64,000 nt of DNA. It comes from Zizania palustris. Taxonomy: Eukaryota > Streptophyta > Magnoliopsida > Poales > Poaceae. Within the stretch, counting starts at the first letter, position 1; every line of letters starts with the position of its first letter. The stretch spans positions 91,977,023 to 92,041,022 of the forward strand of contig JAAALK010000289.1 in assembly GCA_019279435.1 (NCBI GenBank), given 5' to 3'. The notes under the pieces were generated by a model. The model worked only from the letters and a program-made list of their open reading frames with translations, did no database searches and had not been told where the DNA came from. A program made the translations under genes and the position numbers. Positions 55,957 to 64,000 of this stretch are shown in pieces.

Positions 55957-56483
55957 GAAATATCAGATGGTGTGGGGTCTATAGGCTGTGCAGAAGGCCC
56001 ACCCTCAAGATCAGTAGGAGTATTCTCATCTTCCTTGAAGATGGTCTCTCCAAGCTCATGATCACTAGAAAGCTCAAAAGAAGGGGTAATCAAAGGAAAA
56101 GATTTATCAAAGGAAACCTCACACCGACAAGTTGTTGGGTGTCGTGGTTCTTGACTCAAAAGCCTCGAGAATGCAAGGCATAACCAAAAAAACTCCATCC
56201 TAGCAGCAAGACTTAAACTTGTCCAAATTCCCTCCCTTCTTGAGCACAAAGCACTTGTAGCCAAACGCTCGCAAGTGGCTCACTTTGGGCTATCCGCCAT
56301 ACCAAAACTCATATGATGTCGTACCAAGGTAAGCTATAAGAAAAATGTGGTTGGCTAGATAGCAAGATATGTTCATAGCTTCAGCCCAGAAATGCCTAGG
56401 AGTCCTATGCTCATCGAGCATCATCCAGGCCATCTCGACCAGTGTGCGGTTCTTTCGTTTCACAATGTTGTTATGTGGGGGAG
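55957..56483 (-). pseudogene. Copia integrase fragment, right half of element E
   Basis: On the minus strand this gives the integrase C-terminal core (KRKNRTLVEMAWMMLDEHR, FWAEAMNISCYLANHIF) and the following domain (TSYEFWYGG, KCFVLKKGGN). The acidic linker with GGPSAQPIDPTPSDIS follows and joins in frame to TSTKDEDG at 410-385. Element A sits in that linker. Many stops and frame shifts follow the integrase part. At 56484 the copia text stops just after the TPPHNN-type motif, where G begins. Confidence 0.88.
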
Positions 56484-57382
56484 TGTTGGGGATATGACCC
56501 AGGTACCCTTCCAAGTGGTTTTGTGCCGACTATCAAGCAGTCAGCTAATTCATGAAGATTTTTTTGGGGGACCACAAGTCCCTGAAAGGTTGCACTCGGG
56601 AAGAGGTCTAAGTGCTGGTACTTCGACAGACGACCTTCAATTGCGAAGGCAACAATCATCTCCATAAGGGCTGTCATTAATTGTAATGGTTATTTTTGTG
56701 AGTAACCACCCATTATTTGGATGCTTCTTCAGTCATTAACATGGTGATTAACCATCTATAACCCCCGATCCCTCTCATAAAAAGGATCATGTGGGAGCCT
56801 ATACAAGGGGATACTAAACAGCTAGACCATCTAGGTAGGCAAGCTATCCATGCCAACTGTCAAACACGCTAGAGAAGACTCCTTGGTGAAAGATTTCCAT
56901 CCTTCATTCATACACACACAGGTGCTAATGGGCGTCGTGATCACCTTCGTAAGGCTGACTTTCGTTGTGGATTGCATGAACCAATTTGTTCCAACCATCG
57001 CGTCACTGGTGGAGGCGAAGGCTTGGACAACTCCATCATCTCCTTCTCCAACAATTCACGCTTCATGGCGGCCTACCTCACCCAAAGAGTTGCTTGAGAT
57101 TCACCCAAAGGATATCATCAGCTTGCCCGCCGACTATGTCATCTTCACCAACCCCAGAGGGCGTACCATCCAGCGTCGACATTTCTCCATGGTCGCGGGT
57201 GACAAGTTTCACTGACTGACTCCTTAGACCCACCAAGCTCTGCCTTCGGCTACCATCATGGCGATCACCGGGGTCATTTCGGATGATGAGCCCTCCAACG
57301 ACGTAGAATATAGCACTCATCGCCGAGAGCGCCGGAGCAGAAACACCGCTAGATGTGATCGCCAAGCAAGGACTCATGAGGG
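56484..57382 (+). mobile_element. G: unrecognised insertion, LTR-like start, cut by F
   Basis: It begins TGTTGGGGATATGACCC exactly where E's frame stops, so it looks like the 5' end of an LTR. A TATA-like tctcataaaaagg lies at 56773-56785. An open frame of 121 codons at 56850-57215 encodes text with HPKDIISLPADYVIFTNPRG and no family I recognise. A second short frame from ATG 57259 is Arg-rich (HRRERRSRNTARCDRQ) and resembles a retrotransposon gag leader, and it runs into F at 57383. Primer site, second LTR and TSD are not visible. It may be a gypsy LTR plus the start of gag, but that is inference. Confidence 0.5.
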
Positions 57383-58175
57383 TGTTGGGGAATAGGGGAG
57401 CTATGCTAGTCGGCACATTCAGAATTTCCACCCTATGGCCCTAGGCTCATACACGTGTGAGATCATACATAAGTACCTTCAAGCACTTGACGCACTAGGT
57501 GCAGTGGAAGAAGATGTTGGACCAGCGTGTCTAGCCTCTCCTCGCTTTGTCCTTGCTATCCTTCGTTAATCCGATCGATGAAGATGACGTAGTCATTTGC
57601 ATGTAGACGTTCACGAGCATCGCTATTGGAGCAACGCCTCTACGGAGTCCACACGTACAGGGATGGAGTACCTCCCATGGCAGCGTGCTAGCACCGCAAG
57701 TGAGAGACGGGGATCCTTGACCTCAACGGTTGAGATCAAGAAGGGAAAGAGAGAACTCTTGGTGGCTAGGTCTAATCTAGGCTTATTGCTTACCCCAAGA
57801 TGTACTCCTCCTTACTTTATATATAGCTGAGAGCCCCTAGGTGGTGCTGATCCTTAAACCGTAATAGATCCAATCTATTTGCCCACATCAGAACTTCTGA
57901 TCCTGCATCAGAACTTCCGATAGGGTATTTTAGGTCTCCTGATACAATACAACACACAACAGATCCAATCTGTTATCGCCCACCTCGAAACTTCCGATAC
58001 CATATTGGAACTTCCGATCAGTACAAAATTCCCCGATTCCAAATCGGAACTTCTTGCTCGTCGGAACTTCCGAAACAACAATTGCTCTCTGTATCGAAAC
58101 TAGAAATTAACCAGAACTTCCGATACTAACTATCGGAACTTCCGATCCACAAAATTTTTTTGGGCATATCCTTCA
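57383..58175 (-). repeat. F 3' LTR
   Basis: 793 bp from TGTTGGGGAATAGGGGAGC to CTTCA. The minus-strand TATA box is at 57815-57826 (ctatatataaag). The part at 57880-58150 carries eight copies of a motif close to TCGGAACTTCCGAT. The first 160 bp match 63834-64000 apart from scattered changes. Confidence 0.88.
57880..58150. repeat. Interspersed palindromic motif block 1 (F LTR)
   Basis: Eight copies or near copies of tcggaacttccgat at irregular spacing, with aacagatccaatctgtt (57957-57973) among them. Both motifs are near-perfect inverted repeats. Blocks 2 and 3 are at 62190-62280 and 63595-63765. Confidence 0.8.
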
Positions 58176-59190
58176 ATCTCCCACTTGCACAATAACCAAT
58201 TCTTTGCATGTTTTCAATCCATCCCCTTAAGTGTGTGACCCGATAGGTTCATACACTAACGACTGTTCACTGGAAACCATTTCTGACTCACTGATCATTA
58301 GCGGTACCTAGCAGCACATATTGACCACCTGAAAGAATACAAAATCAAAATTTCATAAACCTTGATATACGCAAGCACTAGTCCCTTACCACGTGTCGTC
58401 AGTCAAGCTTAAGGCGAGATATGTGCTACCCTTATTGGTTAACTTGACATTTTTACTCGATCAAGTATCAGATTCAAATCATGACTAACTCCTTTGTCAT
58501 AATGGCATGGCCATACACTTTTCCAATCCAATACCTCGAGGGGCCAGAAACGACTCTCCCGTTATTAAGAGAGATAAAATCCATCTTGACAGCTCATATC
58601 CCAAGACATGTTTCACAACACACCTGAAAACAACCCTTATTACTACCCTGTTATGGAATAGCGTTAGGAAGCATCAAGTGTGTCACTACGCATTCTAGAA
58701 TCAAATGATGATCTCAGGTCTAAGGACTCTATAGGTACACCATTTGAGATGACAACTATCGGCACATAACAATCTCAACAGTATCTCAAGTGGGTCTGTC
58801 CAACACCATGTTCACCAACATGTGTCCACATCACTGATTTGACATCTCTATGTCTATGATCTGTGAAACATAATCATCAATCAGTCAGATGTAATAATCC
58901 ATGTATCATCATTGTCCCACATGATGACAAGATTAAGGACCCTTTTGAACAACATCGTCATAAAGCAAATAGTTTCACATAACAAGTCGTTCTCATTAAT
59001 TAAATGAAAACGATATTTATTCAAGCAACAAGATAACAATTATCCTCATACATTACATAGACTCTACTAGCATCTTCCACAAACACATGACTCACTCAAG
59101 AAAGTATCTAATACCCATGGAGCTCATATGCGCCTCATGCTTCGGTTGTGGAAGAGGCTATGTCAATAGATCCGCCATGTTCAAATCGGT
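58176..59190 (-). other. F 3' noncoding region
   Basis: About 1 kb without a credible ORF between RNase H and the LTR. atctcccacttgc at 58176-58188 is the minus-strand polypurine tract (gcaagtgggagat). The rest is AT-rich with no repeat or motif that I recognise. Confidence 0.65.
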
Positions 59191-60600
59191 GTGCACCTTG
59201 AAAATCTTCACATCATCTCTCTCAACGATTTCGCGGATCAGGTGATATCACCAAAGTATATGTTTGGACTTCTGGTGCGATCTAGGCTCCTTGCTTGTGC
59301 AATGGCAACGCTACTATCACCATAGAGGTCCACTAGACTGGATGCACTAGGAACAACCCTCAGCTCAGAAACAAACTTTCTGATCCAAATGGCCTCCTTT
59401 GCCGCTTCTGAAGCAGCGATATACTCAACTTCTATTGTAGAATCGGCCACCGTCTCTTGCTTGGAACTCTTTCAACTCATTGCTCCTCCATTGAGGCAGA
59501 ACACAAAACCAGATTGTGATCGAGAATCATCTTTATCGGTTTGAAAGATAGCATCCGTGTAACCACTTACAACGAGCTCCTCTTCACCACCGTATAGCAT
59601 GAACATTTCCTCAGTCCTTCTCAACTACTTAAGGATACTCTTTACTACAACCTAGTGACTTTCACCTGGATTCGATTGGTAACTACTCATAACACTTAGA
59701 GCATATGACACATCTGGGCATGTACACAACATGACATACATGATGGATCCAATTGCGGAGGCATATGAGATCACACTCATCTTCTCTAGCTCATTAGGTG
59801 TCACAACGCACTGAGTCTTACTAAGAGAAATACCATGTGACATTAGTAGAAGAAACTTCTTGAAATTCTGCATTTTGAGCCGTTTCAAAACCTTGTCAAT
59901 GTACATACTTTGGCTTAATCCAATTAACCATTTTGATCTATCTTTATAGATCTTTATGCCCAAAATGTATGCTGCCGCTCCAAGATCTTTCATCGAAAAA
60001 CTATTTTTCAGTGAAGTCTTGATAGCATTCAGCAAAGGAAGGTCGTTTCTGATCAAGAATATGTCATCCACATATAGGACCAAAAACACAAGTGAGCTCC
60101 CACTAGCCTTTTTGTAAACACAAGGCTCTTCTTCATTCTTGATGAAGCCAAACCCTTTGACTACCTCATCAAAATGAACATTCCAACTCTGAGAAGATTG
60201 CTTCAATCCATAAATGGACTTTAGAAAGTTACAAACTTTCCCAGCATTCCCAGAACCATCAAGACCTACAGGCTGTGTCATGTACACATCCTAACTTAGG
60301 TTTCCATTCAGGAAAGTCATCTTGACATCCATTTTCCATATCGCATAATCATAAAATACAACAATAGCTAGAATGATCCATATAGACTTAAGCATGGTGA
60401 CAGACGAAAATGTTTCATCGTAATCAACACCTTTAATCTGTCTCAAAACTTTCATCACCAATTGTGCCGTATAGATGTGAACATTTCCATCAACATCTAT
60501 CTTTTTCTTGAAGATCCATTTACACTCAATAGTTTTTACGCCATCGGGTGGATCAACCAAGTTCCAAACTTGGTTGACTCACATGGACTCCAACTCGGAT
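59191..60600 (-). pseudogene. F reverse transcriptase and RNase H
   Basis: The RT start is at about 60580-60290 (GVKTIECKWIFKKKIDVDGN, YAIWKMDVKMTFLNGNL, with the first catalytic Asp). It continues after a stop at about 60290 with KVCNFLKSIYGLKQSSQSWN, the active-site LVLYVDDIFLIRND and SFSMKDLGAAAYILGIKIY. RNase H at about 59620-59200 has SGYTDAIFQTDKDD, ADSTIEVEYIAASEAAKEA and DNSSV-like DLYGDSSVAIAQ. Several expected Asp or Gln codons are altered, and stops lie at about 59236, 59458 and 59655. Confidence 0.88.
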
Positions 60601-61660
60601 CCAATGGCTCCAAGCTATTTCTCAGAGTCTGGTCCCATCACTGCTTCCGCATAGGTCTTGGGCTCGTCGTTGTCCAACAACAACACATCGCGATGCCCAA
60701 TGGTCAAGAACATGTACCTCTTTGGCGCATGTACTACTCTCCCAGACCTCCATTGGGTTGGCACATCCATAACAGGGTTTGTAACATCTTGCGCCTCTTG
60801 CTCTAGCTCTGTGGGATCTAGAACACTTTCTAGTGGCTCTCGAACCTCTTCGACATGCACAGTCCTCCCGCTAACTCCTTTTGAGAGAAACTCTTTATCA
60901 AGGAACACACCATTTCGAGCGACAAACACTTTGCCCTCCTCTCTATTATAGAAATAGTATCCTTTGGTTTCCCTAGGATACCCCACAAAGAAGCACTTGT
61001 CAGACTTAGGACTGAGCTTGTCAGACGTCATACATTTGACATATGCCTCACATCCCAAATCTTTAGAAAAGACAAACTGGGATGCCTCCCAGACCACATC
61101 TCATATGGTGTCTTCTCTACTGACTTAGATGGAACTCTATTAATCGTGAAAGTTGTGGTTTCTAGAGCATCATCCCAAAAGGATAATGGAAGATCAGTGT
61201 GACTCATCATGAACCACACCAAGTCCAATAAAGTGCGGTTTCTCCTCTCGGACACCCCATTCCATTGAGGCGTGTCGGGTGGAGTCAGTTGTGGAACAAT
61301 TCCACACTACTTCAGATGATCACTAAACTCATGGCTCAAATATTCTCCCCCACGATTCGATCATAGAAATTTAATTGTCTTGCACGTATGATTTTTTACC
61401 TCATTTTGGAACTCCGTGAACTTTTCGAAGGAGTCCCACTTATGCCTCATCAAGTATTTATAGCCATATCTACTAAAGTCATCGGTAAAAGTGATAAAGT
61501 ACTGAAATCCTTTCCTAGCCGTGTGACTGATCATTGGACCACACACATGAGTATGTACTATGGCCAAAAGCTCACTTGCCCTCTCACTATGTCCAGTGAA
61601 AGGTATCTTTATCATTTTGCCAAGTAAACAAGACTCGCATGTGTCATATGATTCAAAATC
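60601..61660 (-). pseudogene. F integrase
   Basis: The core begins at about 61600 (LLAIVHTHVCGPM, where the first catalytic Asp of the family is His, then FITFTDDFSRYGY). The second Asp position reads SNRGGEYLS, with Asp changed to Asn (about 61357). The third part has PQWNGVSERRNRTLLDLVW (Glu). The C-terminal part at 61097-60620 has CFFVGYPRETKGYYFYN and GRVVHAPKRYMF and ends in the linker to RT. A stop precedes SNRGGEY, and the frame is shifted at about 61100. Confidence 0.88.
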
Positions 61661-62150
61661 AAATTACTCCAAAAGTCCATCACTATGGAGCTTCTGTACA
61701 CACTTCTCATTTAAATAACCCAAACGACAATGCCAGACGTAAGTGGGATTCAAATCATTGAGTCGTTGTTTCTTAGTACTAATGTTATAAACATGTGCAT
61801 CCTCAAGACTTAGAATGTACAATCCATTCACCAATGGACAAACACCATAGAGCATATGATTCGAGAATATCGAACAACATTTGTTCTTTATGACGAACTC
61901 ATAACCTTCTTACTCCAAACATGAGGAATAGTAACAATTATTCAATTCCAAAACTAATCTTGAGGGTAGTGACAAAGAATAAATACCAATGGCCATTGCT
62001 GCAACCTTTGCACCATTGCCAACGCGAATATCCAGTTTACCTACTGCACACTTTCTTGACCTACTCAGTCCTTGCAATGATTTGCAAGTGTGAATCATCG
62101 AACCGATATCAAATACCCATGAATCAATTGGACGAGTCACAATATTAATT
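61661..62150 (-). pseudogene. F protease and pre-integrase domain
   Basis: The protease has WVFDIGSMIHTCKSLQGL at about 62080-62135. The catalytic D-T-G of the family is D-I-G here. KLDIRVGNGAKV and LELNNCYY follow. The pre-integrase zinc domain at 61855-61664 has LNPTYVWHCRLGYLNEKCVQKLH, with the His pair as WHCRLGYLN (the second His changed to Tyr). Confidence 0.85.
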
Positions 62151-62189
62151 TCAATAACATTTATACTTCTCTGTCACAAATTTTTTCCA

Positions 62190-62280
62190 GCATCGGAACT
62201 TCCGATCAACCATCGAAACTTCCAATCTGATAAATATTGGAACTTCTAAAGTTCTGCAAACAAAAACAGATCCAATCTAT
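62190..62280. repeat. Interspersed palindromic motif block 2 (gag-protease gap of F)
   Basis: Three near copies of tcggaacttccgat and one aacagatccaatctatt, the same pair of motifs as in the LTR. They sit where the second half of gag, with the zinc knuckle, should be. Confidence 0.75.
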
Positions 62281-62672
62281 TTTAATTTTTCCAAGTCCAA
62301 TTTGCAATTCCTAAACCATTGAACAGTTTTGTAGGCAAACAAGGACACTGAGGTACCATACCTCTTAGCCCAAGCTTGGCTTTCAAAAATGCCTTGGTGT
62401 CCCATAATCATATTATGGACATTCTTGTTCTCATATTGCTTCCAAAGCTCAGAGGACAAATAGGTAAGTATGAGACAACTTACATTAAGTGACTCATACG
62501 AGTGCTTCTCACAAGCCCTCCGGTCAACTAGTTCATTATGATTGGATTCCTCTAAAACATTTTCCTTTCGCTCGAGAACACTTCTCAAGTTTCTAAACCA
62601 ATCAATAAAAATTGTTCCAAAAAGAATCAATCGCAAAATAAAGAGTAAAGTGTTCATAACAGTCGATGCCAT
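62281..62672 (-). pseudogene. F gag, N-terminal part
   Basis: ATG at 62670-62672 starts a copia Gag with the family pattern FGTIFIDWFRNLRSVLERKE, then ELWKQYENKNVHNMI and the capsid helix KTVQWFRNCKLDLEKL. Usual TNT-type Gags continue for another 100-150 residues with a CCHC knuckle. Here that part is gone and repeat block 2 lies in its place. The open frame covers 131 codons. Confidence 0.82.
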
Positions 62673-63833
62673 GATCTACAAAAGATTAAATGCAAGGTTC
62701 AACACTATGCAATGTTTATATTCTATCCAATAAAAGATGTCCCACTATCTAAACTAGTCCCTTTCCCTCTCATGACTAGTGGCGCAAGATCCATGGTCAC
62801 GCTATCTCCTAGTGAGCTTTGGAATTACTGCTAGAAGCTAGTTGACATAGGTAAGCAACTCTTTGCTAATCACATCGTATGTGACTTTTGTCGTTGGAGA
62901 AGCATCCAATGCTCGACCCCAACTCCTATGCTCCAAGGCCCAAAGCTGTTTTGATAGCCTCGTCAATTGAACCAACACTATGCGTGCAGAAGTTCGGCTT
63001 CTGCCCCAACTGGTCAATGTAAAAGATAGCACCCTACTTTGGCAGGCCTACTGTCGATGAGCACGAACCTTGGTGGGTGCAGCTATTGGGAAGAACATCA
63101 ACACTTAATTTTCTAAGGGAAAACTATTCTAACATCATAACGTCCCTAGCACACACGAAACATGCAAGAATAGAATGACAAGAACATAAGAAATCATCAC
63201 AGACAATCATATTAACTATGCAATAGCATGACTTTCTTCACATGGCTATCTCCATCTCCATGGATCCCATCATCGAGTGCGTGCTCCCGGCCTCCATGAA
63301 GAGTACTATTCCATCTCGCATAGTCTATACTAATTACATGGGCCGAAGCACCGCTGAAACAACATGCAAGCCATAATGAATTTTACATCAGCCTAAGACT
63401 GTAAATAACCATGACACACATGCCATATTTAATTTACATTCATTGCATGCATCTCATACATCACATTTAACCAAGGCCATGCCAGTCACGACATTCTCTA
63501 CAAAACAAAGTTAGGCGAGCAATCTACAAATGACTGGAATCTAGATCTGAAAAACCCAGGTCAGCAAGCTCGGTTTTTCAAAATCACGCGGGTCGGAACT
63601 TCTGATCAATATAGGAATTCCGCATCACAACAATTGCCTTCTGTATCGAAAAATTATTCGATATCAGAATATCCGATCAGTATCGAAACTTCCGATCCGC
63701 CATCGGAACTTCTGATGACATCGAAACTTTTGATCTGCCGCGGAGAGAAACAGATCTAATCTATTTTTCCACCATGTATCTCCATACATGAGGGATCTAG
63801 ATCAAACACTACACACGTAGGCTCTAATACCAC
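62673..63833 (-). other. F 5' leader and primer binding site
   Basis: About 1.1 kb of noncoding leader between gag and the 5' LTR. The primer site lies at 63820-63832 (complement TGGTATTAGAGCC, one base from the tRNA-Met form TGGTATCAGAGCC). Repeat block 3 lies at 63595-63765 with about five near copies of tcggaacttccgat and one cagatctaatctatt. The rest shows no ORF. Confidence 0.75.
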
Positions 63834-64000
63834 TGTTTTAGAATAGGGGAGCTACGCTAGCCGGTAAAATCAAAATTTACGCCCTATGGCCCTAGGCTCA
63901 TGCGCGTGTGAGATCATAGATCGATACCTTCTAGCACTTGACGCGCTAGGTGCAGCAGAAGAAGATGTTGGAGCAGCACGTCTAGCCTCTCCTTGCTTCA
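63834..64000 (-). repeat. F 5' LTR, cut by window end
   Basis: The first 167 bp, starting TGTTTTAGAATAGGGGAGC, match the beginning of the F 3' LTR (57383-57550), including ccctatggccctaggctca and gcacttgacgcgctaggtg. It continues beyond the window. Confidence 0.88.

Larger units (their letters stand above)
57383..64000 (-). mobile_element. Element F: copia retrotransposon (Tork/TNT-like), right end beyond window
   Basis: The minus-strand order from right to left is 5' LTR (63834 on), primer site, 5' leader, gag, protease, integrase, RT, RNase H, 3' noncoding, polypurine tract and 3' LTR (57383-58175). LTRs start TGTT followed by the shared gaataggggagct. Proteins differ clearly from C, D and E and resemble TNT1-type copia (for example IYGLKQSSQSWN, LYVDDIFLI). 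The left flank gaggg (57378-57382) is the candidate TSD; the right copy is outside the window. Gag lacks its C-terminal half, and many stops occur. Confidence 0.9.

Noticed and set aside
60462..60951. Plus-strand frames in F
   Set aside because: They are shadows of the minus-strand integrase/RT coding sequence.

Overview
This window looks like plant nuclear DNA, most likely from a grass (Poaceae) and probably from heterochromatin. I find no ordinary cellular gene, rRNA, tRNA or CRISPR. Essentially all 64 kb can be read as LTR retrotransposons inserted into one another, plus one short MITE-like insert. The grass assignment is inference: it rests on the element lineages (Tat-type gypsy with a second RNase H, a chromovirus with an extra 5' ORF, Maximus/SIRE-like copia), the GC-rich LTR segments and the tRNA-Met primer sites.

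The stack can be unpicked from target-site duplications (TSDs) and resumed reading frames. The oldest visible layer is E, a minus-strand copia fragment (1-410 and 55957-56483). E was split by A, a plus-strand Tat-like gypsy element (411-55956; TSD gaagt/gaaat). A was in turn split by four insertions. (1) R1, a minus-strand copy of A's own family (5970-19358), itself split by a sibling copy R2 (11280-18015; TSD ggacg/ggccg). (2) D, a minus-strand copia element that kept gag but lost pol (19525-39434; TSD aatgt/aaggt), split by C, a plus-strand copia element (19787-30451; TSD CTTGG) whose 5' LTR holds a MITE-like insert (20313-20458). (3) S, a solo LTR (40742-41651; TSD CAATG). (4) B, a gypsy chromovirus (41968-52973; TSD CAAAG). 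A's own DNA adds up to about 10.3 kb in five pieces.

To the right of A, E continues to 56483. There an unrecognised insertion G (56484-57382) begins, and G is cut by F, a minus-strand copia element (57383 to beyond the window end) of a different lineage from C, D and E.

No element is intact. B is closest, with four in-frame stops and one frameshift region in its gag-pol. C has a full domain order, but about 22 in-frame stops, mostly TAG at glutamine positions. R1, R2 and D have large internal deletions. The coding entries below are therefore pseudogenes. They encode retrotransposon functions: Gag particle proteins, protease, integrase, reverse transcriptase and RNase H. The points of most interest are the insertion history, a nonsense codon shared by A and R1, the gag-only element D, a chimeric reading frame made by solo LTR S, the palindromic repeat blocks in F, and the strong CAG-to-TAG decay of C.
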